64,000 nt of DNA, from NCBI RefSeq assembly GCF_042650885.1, contig NZ_JBHSBU010000001.1:4464001-4528000 (forward strand). Direction: 5' to 3'. The stretch is from Chitinimonas_A lacunae (GTDB lineage: Bacteria; Pseudomonadota; Gammaproteobacteria; Burkholderiales; Chitinimonadaceae). Position 1 is the first letter of the stretch, and each line of letters begins with the position of its first letter. The notes beneath the pieces are model-generated. The model searched no databases. It saw only the letters and a list, made by a program, of their open reading frames with translations, and was not told the origin of the DNA. The position numbers were made by a program, and so were the translations under genes. Below, one piece after another: positions 41,988-50,455 of the stretch.

Positions 41988-44045
41988 ATGACCTACCGTT
42001 CTTCCCTGCCCATTTCGGCCCTGTGTGCCGCGTTGCTGGCCAACGCGGTGTCGGCCGATACTCCCGCTGCGCCGACTGCCCCGGCCGGCACCACCGAACC
42101 CCAGGCTTCCGGCGTATTGCAGTATGTCGGCAGCGGCACCCGCATCGGCATTGGCGTCGAGCGCCATGGCAAGTTGCGCGGCGAGCTGTATCAGATTCTC
42201 GGCGAGAGCGAGCGCGACGCCTGGATTGCCGAAGGCTGGTTCGGCAACTCGGCCGGCGGCCTGTCGCTGCACTACCATCTGCTGCCTCAGAACGCCAGTG
42301 GCGCTGCCGACCGCGACGCCATGGTGCGCAAATTCTTCCTGGCCGTGGACCAGAACCGCGACGAAGATCGCAAGGTGACACTGGGCTTCGGTCTGGAGCG
42401 CCCCGACTGGTTTGGCGCCGCCTATCTGAGCCGTGGCTTTACCGGCCGGCGCGAAACCGGCCGCTGGCAAAGCGAGCGGGTCGATACCGTCGATGGCAGC
42501 GAAGCCGGCCGTGCCTACCGCGACACCATCACTACCACCACGGTCACCCGCTATTTCGAGCGCGCCTACGATTACGGCATCGGCCTCAGAGCCGGTCGCC
42601 ATCTCGAAGACAGTGGGCTGCGCCTGACCGGTGGTCTCGATTATGAATGGGGCCGTCAGAACAGCCATCAGACCACCGCCTCGTTCGAAGCCGAGAAATT
42701 CTTCAGTGGCACGCCGCATAGCCTGGCGCTGCGGCTCGAAGCGTTCCGCAAATCGGGTCGTTTCGAGACCAAGCGCGATGACCATCGCGCCGCGCTGGTC
42801 TATCGCTATGAATTCGGCAAGTCCTACCGGCCCGAGAAGCTGACCCGTCAAGTGCGGGTGGAGATGCCGGCGGGCGAAGCCACCAGTGAAGTCACCGGTG
42901 TTGCCGAGAGCCAGCGCGTCGAGAAGAAGATCGTCAAGACCACGGCCAGCATGTCGGCCGATGCCTTCTTCGAGTACGACCGGGCAAGCCTGACCGACGC
43001 CGCCCGCGCCGAACTCGACCAGATTGCCGCAACGCTCAAGCAGGGCGCCTACGAAGGCAATATCCGCCTGGTTGGCCATACCTGCGACCTGGGTACCGAG
43101 TCCTACAACCTCAAGCTGTCGCAGCGCCGCGCCGAGGCCGTGCGTGACTATCTGGTGGCCCAGGCGGCCGTGCCGGTCGAGCGCATCGTGGTCGAAGGCA
43201 AGGGCGAGAGCGAACCCAAATATCCGGCCACCAAGGCAGAGCGGCACAAGAACCGCCGAGTCGAGCTGGAGTTCGTCACCTTCACCGAACGGGTCGAAGA
43301 GACGCTGGTGCCCGAAACCAAGACCGTGGGCCGGCAGCAGCCCGTGGTGAGCTGGCGTACCGAAGTGATCGAACAGGAACCGGTGTGGATGCGGCGCGCC
43401 CTGCACCATACCGTGCGGCATAAGCAGGCGGTTGATGTCTATCGCTCGGCCGAGGAAAGCAGCAGCAGCGTCAGCCGGCGCGAATTCCTCAATCGCGGCC
43501 CCCTGGCCCGACCCGATGCCTATGGCGTGGACAGCGGCGCCAGCCTCGATATGGCGGTACTGGCCAACGACAGCGACCCCGATGGCGATGCACTGACCCT
43601 GGTGTCGGTGAGCGGCGGCCGGGGCACGCTCAGCATTGTGGGCGACCGGGTGCGCTATCAGGCACCGACCGGCTATCAGGGTCCGGACAGCTTCAGCTAT
43701 GTGGTCCGCGACATCCATGGCCTCACGGCCACGGCCACCGTCACCGTGACGGTCAGCCAGAACCAGGCCAACCGTGCGCCGATTGCCCGCACCGATATGT
43801 TCTATGTGGGCGGTCTGAGCGAAACGGCGCTCGATGTGCTGGGCAATGATGAAGACCCCGATGGCGACAGCCTGACCATTACGGCCGTGACCCAGCCTGC
43901 CAACGCTACCGGCACGGTCAGCATCGTCGGCAACCGTGTGCTGTACCGGCCCAAGGGAGTGTTTTTGGCCGATCGCTTCACCTACACGATCTCCGACGGT
44001 CGTGGTGGCACGGCGACCGCGACGGTGAATCTGGTCGATCCGTAA
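41988..44045 (+). CDS. OmpA-type outer-membrane protein with C-terminal Ig-like repeats
   Basis: A 685-residue exported protein, signal peptide ending near VSA (residue 23). The first 280 residues are rich in alternating polar/hydrophobic strands and may form a barrel. An OmpA peptidoglycan-binding domain spans about 320-430 (FEYDRASLTDAARAELDQIA, VGHTCDLGTESYNLKLSQRR, GKGESEP). Two cadherin-like Ig repeats follow, each with an ND(S/E)DPDGD calcium-type motif (about 525 and 625). A peptidoglycan domain in mid-chain followed by adhesin-like repeats is an unusual order. It is monocistronic; terminator at 44063-44094. Confidence 0.82.
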   Translation: MTYRSSLPISALCAALLANAVSADTPAAPTAPAGTTEPQASGVLQYVGSGTRIGIGVERHGKLRGELYQILGESERDAWIAEGWFGNSAGGLSLHYHLLPQNASGAADRDAMVRKFFLAVDQNRDEDRKVTLGFGLERPDWFGAAYLSRGFTGRRETGRWQSERVDTVDGSEAGRAYRDTITTTTVTRYFERAYDYGIGLRAGRHLEDSGLRLTGGLDYEWGRQNSHQTTASFEAEKFFSGTPHSLALRLEAFRKSGRFETKRDDHRAALVYRYEFGKSYRPEKLTRQVRVEMPAGEATSEVTGVAESQRVEKKIVKTTASMSADAFFEYDRASLTDAARAELDQIAATLKQGAYEGNIRLVGHTCDLGTESYNLKLSQRRAEAVRDYLVAQAAVPVERIVVEGKGESEPKYPATKAERHKNRRVELEFVTFTERVEETLVPETKTVGRQQPVVSWRTEVIEQEPVWMRRALHHTVRHKQAVDVYRSAEESSSSVSRREFLNRGPLARPDAYGVDSGASLDMAVLANDSDPDGDALTLVSVSGGRGTLSIVGDRVRYQAPTGYQGPDSFSYVVRDIHGLTATATVTVTVSQNQANRAPIARTDMFYVGGLSETALDVLGNDEDPDGDSLTITAVTQPANATGTVSIVGNRVLYRPKGVFLADRFTYTISDGRGGTATATVNLVDP

Positions 44046-44062
44046 CAACGCTTGCCAACGCC

Positions 44063-44094
44063 AAAAGCCCGACCGCTTGGTCGGGCTTTTGTTT
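44063..44094. terminator. Bidirectional terminator
   Basis: AAAAGCCCGACC (44063-44074) pairs with GGTCGGGCTTTT (44079-44090) around GCTT, followed by GTTTT. It serves the OmpA-type gene and the convergent DUF3579 gene. Confidence 0.9.
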
Positions 44095-44109
44095 TAGCGG
44101 CGGCGGGCG

Positions 44110-44424
44110 TCAGCCCAGCAGCTTATTGGGGTAGTACTCGTCGAGCAGTTGCCGGCAATCGACGACCCGCAGGTCGTTATCGCGGGCAAAGCTCATCAGG
44201 AAGCTGAAGACACGGGGGTCGATCTTTTCTAGTTGTTTGTCGACGGCCACACAGCGGATGTTTTCCATCACCATGGGCCGGACATAGGGGGCGTAGGACA
44301 GCTTTTGGTCGTGGCCAAAAGTAGACAGGATGCCGGAGAGGCGCTCTGCCCAGTCGGACGGGCGGAATTCGCGTCCGTTCTTGGTCAGGCCCTGGATTAT
44401 GATCTCGTACGGGTTACAAATCAT
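44110..44424 (-). CDS. DUF3579 family protein
   Basis: A 104-residue cytosolic protein typical of betaproteobacteria. NPYEIIIQGLTKNGREFRPSDWAERL and YAPYVRPMVMENIRCVAVD are the family blocks. Function is unknown. It is divergent from the decarboxylase gene with 72 bases between the starts, so the two may share a regulatory region. Confidence 0.92.
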   Translation of the reverse strand: MICNPYEIIIQGLTKNGREFRPSDWAERLSGILSTFGHDQKLSYAPYVRPMVMENIRCVAVDKQLEKIDPRVFSFLMSFARDNDLRVVDCRQLLDEYYPNKLLG

Positions 44425-44496
44425 CGCGCTTGGGTGGGGCTTGGATTATCCTTGTCGCGTTCTCGGCGGCGATCCCGCCGCAGGGTGAGGGAGACC

Positions 44497-46515
44497 ATGC
44501 AAAAACCGACAAGTCGCATTTTACTGATAAACGACGAGAAACTGGTATTGAAAGAGTTGTGTAAGGGCTTGAGCACGGCGGCCAAACAACTTGAAAACCC
44601 TTTCGGTATCTCGTTTCTAGGCGTTGCCACCGCTGAAGAAGCGATCACTGCCATTCGCGAATATGGCGATATCCAGGCAGTGATCGTCGACGATAAGACC
44701 TACAACCTGACCCAGACTCCCGGCAAAGGCCGCCGCAATGGCCGCCCTGCCTTACAGATGTCGGCGCTGGAGCTGATCCATACCATTCATGATCTGCGCC
44801 CCGAGCTCGATGTCTACGTGCTGATCGCCCAGGACAGCGAAAGCACCATCGTCGATGTGCTTTCGAACGAAGCCGTCGACGGCTACTTCTATCGTGAGGA
44901 GCGCGACTACCCGGGCTGGTATCGCATCCTGAACGCCCAACTCCAGGAACGCGCCCGTACGCCGTTCTACGACCAGCTCAAGCAATATGTGTTCATGGCC
45001 AAGGACGCCTGGCACACCCCGGGCCACAGCTCGGGCGACAGCTTGCGTGGCAGCCCGTGGGCCGAGGATTTCTATCACTTCATGGGCGAGCATATCTTCC
45101 GGGGTGACCTGTCGGTGTCGGTGCCCATGCTCGATTCGCTGCTCCATCCGACCGGCATCATCGAAGAGGCGCAGCAGGTGGCGGCCAAAGCCTTCGGCGC
45201 CCGCCGCACCTTCTTTGCCACCAATGGCACCTCGACGGCCAACAAGGTGATCCTGCAAACCTTGATCGCGCCGGGCGACAAGCTGCTGCTCGATCGCAAC
45301 TGCCATAAATCGGTCCATCACGGCGTGGTGATCTCGGGCGCGGTGCCGATCTATCTCGATTCGAGCACCAATACCGAATACGGCCTGTTCGGCCCGGTGC
45401 CCAAGGCCACCATCTTCAAGGCGATCGAAGCGCATTCCGATGCGCGCGCCATCATTCTGACTTCCTGCACCTACGACGGTCTGCGCTACGACCTGCGGCC
45501 GATTATCGAAGCGGCTCATCAACACGGCATCAAAGTCATTATTGATGAAGCCTGGTATGGCCACGCCCGTTTCCATCCGGCTTTCCGACCGACGGCGCTC
45601 GAGGCTGGCGCCGACTATGCGACCCAGTCGACCCACAAGGTGATGTCGGCCTTCTCGCAGGCGTCGATGATTCATGTCAACGACCCCGACTTCAACGAGC
45701 ATGTGTTCCGCGAGAACTACAACATGCATACCTCGACCAGCCCGCAATACAGCATGATCGCGAGCCTGGACGTGGCACGGCGCCAGATGAGCATGGAAGG
45801 CTACAAGCTGCTCGACCGCACCTTGCAGCTTGCCCAGGAAACCAAGGAGCTGATCAACTCGACCGGCGTCTTCCGGGTGCTCGAACTGAACGATCTGCTG
45901 CCCGAAGCCGTCAAGAGCGACGGCGTGCAGCTCGACCCGACCAAGCTCACCGTCGATATCTCGGCCTCGGGCTATACGGTGGACGAGCTGCAAAAGCTGC
46001 TGTTCGAGCGCTTCAATATCCAGATCGAGAAATCGACCTTCAATACCATCACCCTGCTGCTGACCATCGGCACCACCCGCAGCAAGGTATCGCGCCTCTA
46101 CGACGCCCTGATGCGGATTTCGCGCGAGGGCCGGGCGCCGCGCCGCATCTACCGCACGCCCGAAGTGCCGCATTTCACCAAGCTCGCCTTTCTGCCGCGC
46201 GACGCCTTCTACTGCGGCGGCGAACTGACTCCGCTGCTCGACGAAGCCGATGCGGTCAACCAGAAGCTGGCCGGTCGTATCTCGGCTGACCAGATCGTGC
46301 CTTATCCGCCCGGGATTCCGGTACTGGTGCCGGGGCAGGTGATTACCCCGGAGATCATCAGCTATCTGGTCAATCTGCTGCGCAGTCAGAAGCAGGTCGA
46401 ACTGCACGGGGTGGTCTACGACGGCTGGTTGCCTTGTATCCGGATGTTGACCGAAGCCGAGGCGGGGCAATTGCTGCCGCTTGACGAGCGCTGCCGTCAG
46501 TTGGCGAACGTCTAG
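44497..46515 (+). CDS. Orn/Lys/Arg decarboxylase with receiver-like N-terminal domain
   Basis: A 672-residue fold-type I PLP enzyme that decarboxylates a basic amino acid. Residues 1-125 form the flavodoxin/receiver-like wing domain (RILLINDEKLVLKEL); the PLP domain holds FFATNGTSTANKV, HKSVHHGVV, DEAWYGHARFHP and STHK with the PLP lysine K381. GKGRRNG and the C-terminal domain complete the class. Which of arginine, lysine or ornithine is used cannot be read. GAGGGAG lies upstream of the start. The next gene begins on the very next base after its stop. Confidence 0.92.
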   Translation: MQKPTSRILLINDEKLVLKELCKGLSTAAKQLENPFGISFLGVATAEEAITAIREYGDIQAVIVDDKTYNLTQTPGKGRRNGRPALQMSALELIHTIHDLRPELDVYVLIAQDSESTIVDVLSNEAVDGYFYREERDYPGWYRILNAQLQERARTPFYDQLKQYVFMAKDAWHTPGHSSGDSLRGSPWAEDFYHFMGEHIFRGDLSVSVPMLDSLLHPTGIIEEAQQVAAKAFGARRTFFATNGTSTANKVILQTLIAPGDKLLLDRNCHKSVHHGVVISGAVPIYLDSSTNTEYGLFGPVPKATIFKAIEAHSDARAIILTSCTYDGLRYDLRPIIEAAHQHGIKVIIDEAWYGHARFHPAFRPTALEAGADYATQSTHKVMSAFSQASMIHVNDPDFNEHVFRENYNMHTSTSPQYSMIASLDVARRQMSMEGYKLLDRTLQLAQETKELINSTGVFRVLELNDLLPEAVKSDGVQLDPTKLTVDISASGYTVDELQKLLFERFNIQIEKSTFNTITLLLTIGTTRSKVSRLYDALMRISREGRAPRRIYRTPEVPHFTKLAFLPRDAFYCGGELTPLLDEADAVNQKLAGRISADQIVPYPPGIPVLVPGQVITPEIISYLVNLLRSQKQVELHGVVYDGWLPCIRMLTEAEAGQLLPLDERCRQLANV

Positions 46516-48330
46516 ATGAGTGCAGTGGCCGAATACGACCGCGAGCAGATCGCGGCGCTGATCGAGGAGGCATGGCGGCAGCAATATATCGATCCCGATC
46601 TGGCCCGGACCCTGGCAGTCCAGGCCCGCGATCAGGCATTGCTGCGTTACGACCGTGCGGCACTGGCTGAAGCCAGCCTGTGCCTGGCTTACTGCGAACT
46701 GCGCTATGGCGAGTCCGAGCCGGCCCGGCAGATGCTGGTCGAGTTGCGGCCACTGCTGCTGGAGCTGGACAACCGCCGTGCCTTGCTCCAGCTCGATTAC
46801 GGCCTGGCCGTGATCGAAGCGTCCCGGCAGGATGCGGAAAGCGCCTATGTGCGCTTTCTCGAGCTGGCGGCCGAGGCTGAGCAGACCGGGACTGCCACCG
46901 ACCGCTTTCTGATCGCCAATGCGCTGGGCACGGCGGCAGCCGAGGCCGGTCAGCAGGAAACCGGGCTGCGCCATTTCTATCAGGCGCTGTCGCTGGCGCG
47001 TGAGCACCGCTTCGGGCCTCAGCTTGCGCTGGTGCTGTCCAATCTCGGCTCCTGCCAGCATGACGCTGGCAACTATCAGGATGCCATCCGTTTCCTGAGC
47101 GAGAGCTTTGATCGGATGCAGACCGAGCGGCTCGATGCGCTGGCGCCGCTGGTGGCGGGCAATCTGGCGATGTGCCAGCTGGCGATGGGCGCGACCGAGG
47201 CGGCATTCGAGACGGTGGCTGCTTACCTTGAGCGTCCCGCCGAGCGCCGTCATGCCGCCCGTGGCGATCAGGCATTTTTCCAGGCCATCGCCGCCCATAC
47301 CTTTGCCGTGCGCGGCGACTGGGAACGGGCGCGCCAACACGCCTCACTGGCGCTGGTCGATGCCAAGGCGTGTGGTGACCGGCGGCTACAGGCCCATGCC
47401 TGGTGGGTCAGCGGTCTGGTCGAGCGCGGCCTGGGCAATGCCGAGGCGGCGCTGGCGGCCTTGCGCCAGGCCGAGCTTCATGTGGGCGGCTTGAACGACC
47501 TCTACTATCCGATCCAGATCTATCTCGAACTGGCCCAGACCCTGTCGACGCTCGAGCGCTGGCAGGAAGCCTTTGTCTATCTCGACTTGCACCGCGAACT
47601 GCAACAGCAGTCACAGGGCAGTGCCACCCGGGTGCGTCTGCAAAGTACCCGGATCGAACACGAATTGCTCGAAGCCGAACGCGAACGCGATTTCGCCCTG
47701 CTCAAGCAGGCCGAGGCCGAACGTGCACGGCGCGATCTGGAGGCGCTCAATCTGGAACTGCAACGACGGATGGCCGAGATCGAAGCGCTGCAAAGCCAAC
47801 TGCGCGAGCAGGCGATCCGCGATCCGCTGACCGACCTGTTCAACCGGCGCTATTTGCAGAACGAGCTCCACAGCGAGCTGCGGCTGGCCGAACGACGTCA
47901 CTACCGGCTATGCGTGGTGCTGATCGATGTCGACCATTTCAAGGCAGTCAACGATACCTACGGCCATCCGATGGGCGATCAGGTGCTGATCGAGCTGGCC
48001 ACCTTGCTGCGTGCCAATATCCGGGGCAGTGACTTTGCCTGCCGCTATGGCGGCGAGGAATTCTGCCTGGTGCTGGCCGATATCGACGTGGCAGCGGCCA
48101 TCGCCCGGGTCAGCGATCTGCTCGAGCGCTTCCGCGCCGTGCGGGTCGAGCTGGCAGGACAGACAGTCGAGCGGCTGAGCTTCTCGGCCGGGGTGGCCGA
48201 GTATCCACGCGATGGCAACGACCCCGACAGCCTTTTGCGGGCCGCGGACCAGGCGCTGTATCGGGCCAAGGACAATGGGCGCAACCGGATTGAGATCGTC
48301 GAGGCCAAGCTGGCGGTAGTCGAATGGTAG
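46516..48330 (+). CDS. TPR-repeat diguanylate cyclase (GGDEF)
   Basis: A 604-residue cytosolic protein. Residues about 1-370 are TPR-like helical repeats, 375-430 a coiled coil (LLEAERERDFALLKQAEAER), and 435-595 a GGDEF domain. The active-site loop is GGEEF (512-516), and an RxxD product-inhibition site (RGSD, 503-506) lies five residues before it, so it should make c-di-GMP under feedback control. No membrane segment; the TPR part probably senses a partner protein. It starts immediately at the decarboxylase stop and is probably translated by coupling. Terminator at 48376-48411. Confidence 0.93.
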   Translation: MSAVAEYDREQIAALIEEAWRQQYIDPDLARTLAVQARDQALLRYDRAALAEASLCLAYCELRYGESEPARQMLVELRPLLLELDNRRALLQLDYGLAVIEASRQDAESAYVRFLELAAEAEQTGTATDRFLIANALGTAAAEAGQQETGLRHFYQALSLAREHRFGPQLALVLSNLGSCQHDAGNYQDAIRFLSESFDRMQTERLDALAPLVAGNLAMCQLAMGATEAAFETVAAYLERPAERRHAARGDQAFFQAIAAHTFAVRGDWERARQHASLALVDAKACGDRRLQAHAWWVSGLVERGLGNAEAALAALRQAELHVGGLNDLYYPIQIYLELAQTLSTLERWQEAFVYLDLHRELQQQSQGSATRVRLQSTRIEHELLEAERERDFALLKQAEAERARRDLEALNLELQRRMAEIEALQSQLREQAIRDPLTDLFNRRYLQNELHSELRLAERRHYRLCVVLIDVDHFKAVNDTYGHPMGDQVLIELATLLRANIRGSDFACRYGGEEFCLVLADIDVAAAIARVSDLLERFRAVRVELAGQTVERLSFSAGVAEYPRDGNDPDSLLRAADQALYRAKDNGRNRIEIVEAKLAVVEW

Positions 48331-48375
48331 ATTTTTGAAATTTTGTTTATAACAGTTACTAAATCTCGCAGTGAG

Positions 48376-48411
48376 TGGGCCGAAAATTTTATTTCTGGCC
48401 CATTTTCTTTT
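48376..48411 (+). terminator. Terminator after the diguanylate cyclase gene
   Basis: TGGGCC (48376-48381) pairs with GGCCCA (48397-48402), followed by TTTTCTTTT. The loop is long (15 bases), so efficiency is uncertain. Confidence 0.6.
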
Positions 48412-48545
48412 GACGGGCCCTAGGCGGTGAATGTCGCTGGGGTGAAAAATCATGTCGCATTGGCGAAAATCCTGCTTGACCGCCTGGGCTACCTTCGGTC
48501 AATCTCGATCCTTCCTGCATCGATTACCGCCTGCTGAGGCCCGCC

Positions 48546-49466
48546 ATGAGCGTCAAACATTTCCTTCAGTTTGCTGATTTCAGTCGCGATGAACTGCAAT
48601 ACCTGCTCGATCGCTCCGCCGTGCTGAAGGAACGTCACCGCCGAGGCATCAGCTACCGGCCGCTGGTCGGCAAGACGCTGGCGATGATTTTCGAAAAGAC
48701 CTCGACCCGCACCCGGGTGTCGTTCGAAGCCGGCATGAACCAGTTGGGCGGCCATGCGATGTTCATCAATTCCAAGGACACCCAGCTTGGCCGGGGTGAA
48801 CCGATCGAAGACGTGGGCCGGGTGATGAGCCGAATGGTCGATGTGATCATGCTGCGCACTTACGAGCAGCAGATCATCGATACCTTTGCCGCCTACTCAT
48901 CGGTACCGGTGATCAATGGCCTGACCAATGAATACCATCCGTGCCAGATCCTCGCCGATCTGTTCACCTATGTGGAGAAGTTCGGCAGCATCGCCGGCCG
49001 GCGGGTGGCCTGGATCGGCGACAGCAACAATATCTCGCGTACCTGGTTGCAGGCGGCGCGGATGTTCGATTTTCAATTCCGGCTGGCCTGCCCGCCCGGC
49101 TATGAGATGAAGATTCTCGACGGCCAGCATTACGGCCCCGAACATTTCTTCCAGACCAATGACCCGCTTGAAGCGATCGTCGGCGCCGATGTGGTGTCCA
49201 CCGATGTCTGCGTATCGATGGGCTTCGAGCGTGAAAGCCTGCAACGGCGCGTTGACTTCCTGAACTATAAGGTCAGCAGCGACCTGATGCGCCGCGCGGC
49301 GCCCGGCGCGGTGTTCATGCACTGTCTGCCGGCGCATCGGGGTGAGGAGGTCGACCCCGATGTGCTCGACGGTCCGCAGTCGGTGGTGTGGGACGAGGCC
49401 GAGAATCGCATGCATGTGCAAAAGGCGCTGGTGGAGTATTTACTGCTGGGACGGGTAGACGACTAA
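48546..49466 (+). CDS. argF: Ornithine carbamoyltransferase
   Basis: A 306-residue enzyme joining ornithine and carbamoyl phosphate to citrulline. The carbamoyl-phosphate motif KTSTRTRVSFE, the HPCQILADL block, WIGDSNNISRTWLQAA and the ornithine-site HCLPAHRGEEV are intact. Length is normal. Arginine synthesis continues with argG, 990 bases downstream. Confidence 0.98.
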   Translation: MSVKHFLQFADFSRDELQYLLDRSAVLKERHRRGISYRPLVGKTLAMIFEKTSTRTRVSFEAGMNQLGGHAMFINSKDTQLGRGEPIEDVGRVMSRMVDVIMLRTYEQQIIDTFAAYSSVPVINGLTNEYHPCQILADLFTYVEKFGSIAGRRVAWIGDSNNISRTWLQAARMFDFQFRLACPPGYEMKILDGQHYGPEHFFQTNDPLEAIVGADVVSTDVCVSMGFERESLQRRVDFLNYKVSSDLMRRAAPGAVFMHCLPAHRGEEVDPDVLDGPQSVVWDEAENRMHVQKALVEYLLLGRVDD

Positions 49467-49543
49467 ACAATTGATTATATACTGAAATCTGACCACCCTT
49501 TGGCGCGGCGCCGTCGCGTCGACTCAGATTCAGGAGGAGTACG

Positions 49544-49939
49544 ATGTTAGACCACCTGGGCATCTATGCCAGCGATTTCGAACGATCCAAACTGTTCTAC
49601 CGCGCGGTACTGGGCGCGATTGGCTATAAACCCCTGCATGAAATGACGGCTCGCGATACCGGCCTCGTGCCGCTGATCGGTTTCGGGGTCGAACATGCCG
49701 ATTTCTGGCTGGGCGGTTCGAGCGCCGCGCGGCCGGTCACTTGTGGCAGCTTGCATATTGCCTTCCGCGTCAAGAATCGGGCCGGGGTCGAGGCGTTCTA
49801 TCAGGCGGCGCTCAAGGTCGGCGGCCGCGACAACGGTAAGCCCGGCCTGCGCCCGGAATACCATCCGCACTACTACGGCGCTTTCGTGCTCGATCCCGAT
49901 GGGCATAATATCGAGGCCGTCTGCCACGAGCCCGAATAG
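49544..49939 (+). CDS. VOC-family (glyoxalase-like) protein
   Basis: A 131-residue single VOC domain: LDHLGIYASDFERSKLFYRAVLGAIGY at the start, HIAFRVKNRAGVEAFYQAAL in the middle, and YHPHYYGAFVLDPDGHNIEAVCH at the end. The His residues and terminal Glu fit a metal-binding glyoxalase-type site. The enzyme reaction is unknown. AGGAGGAG lies eight bases upstream. It lies between argF and argG but has no evident link to arginine. Confidence 0.88.
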   Translation: MLDHLGIYASDFERSKLFYRAVLGAIGYKPLHEMTARDTGLVPLIGFGVEHADFWLGGSSAARPVTCGSLHIAFRVKNRAGVEAFYQAALKVGGRDNGKPGLRPEYHPHYYGAFVLDPDGHNIEAVCHEPE

Positions 49940-49950
49940 CTTGGCCTGGC

Positions 49951-49985
49951 GCCCCCGGCTGCGCGGTATTCCCGCCGCCGGGGGC
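49951..49985 (+). other. GC-rich hairpin between the VOC and tautomerase genes
   Basis: GCCCCCGGC (49951-49959) and GCCGGGGGC (49977-49985) form a perfect 9-bp stem. No T-tract follows, so it is a weak or partial terminator at best. Confidence 0.4.
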
Positions 49986-50044
49986 GTGTTGTGCCGGAAT
50001 CCAGCTGCGGGCGTGTCCGTTCAACGCCTCTTCCCTAGCCATCC

Positions 50045-50419
50045 ATGCCCCATATCGTTCTCGAATACAGCGACAACCTGCCCGATCCCGTCGATTTCCA
50101 GGCCCTGTTTGCCCAATTGCACGCGGCCCTGGTCAATCTGGGCGATGTCCATCTCAACGAGATCAAAAGCCGTGCGATCAAATGCCATGACTGGCGTGTC
50201 GGCGACGGCCATCCGCGTCATGGCTTTGCCCATCTGAAACTCTATCTGCTCGACCGGCGCAAGACCGAGTTCAAGCGCCGCGCGCTGGCGGCGATGAAGC
50301 CCATTCTGGCGGCGCACTACCCGCGTTCGCTGATCGGCCTGGAGTTCCAGCTTTGTCTGGAAATCATCGATATCCGCAGCGACGCCTACGACAAGCTGGT
50401 GTCATCGGTGTCGCACTAG
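50045..50419 (+). CDS. 5-carboxymethyl-2-hydroxymuconate isomerase-like tautomerase
   Basis: A 124-residue tautomerase-superfamily protein. The MPHIVLEYSDNL start provides the N-terminal catalytic Pro exposed after Met removal; SRAIKCHDWRVGDG and FAHLKLYLLDRR match the HpcD/CHMI family. HpcD acts in homoprotocatechuate degradation, but no other genes of that pathway are here, so the in vivo substrate may differ. It lies 36 bases before argG and may share its transcript. Confidence 0.85.
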   Translation: MPHIVLEYSDNLPDPVDFQALFAQLHAALVNLGDVHLNEIKSRAIKCHDWRVGDGHPRHGFAHLKLYLLDRRKTEFKRRALAAMKPILAAHYPRSLIGLEFQLCLEIIDIRSDAYDKLVSSVSH

Positions 50420-50455
50420 CCCTGTTTCCTTCCCCACTGCGTCAAGGTTCATACC

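Noticed and set aside
41946..44048. 700-codon frame antisense to the OmpA-type gene
   Set aside because: Shadow frame mirrored on a well-supported gene with a signal peptide and OmpA motifs.
44752..47340. 862-codon minus-strand frame across the decarboxylase and GGDEF genes
   Set aside because: Spans the junction of two well-identified plus-strand genes; codon-bias artefact.
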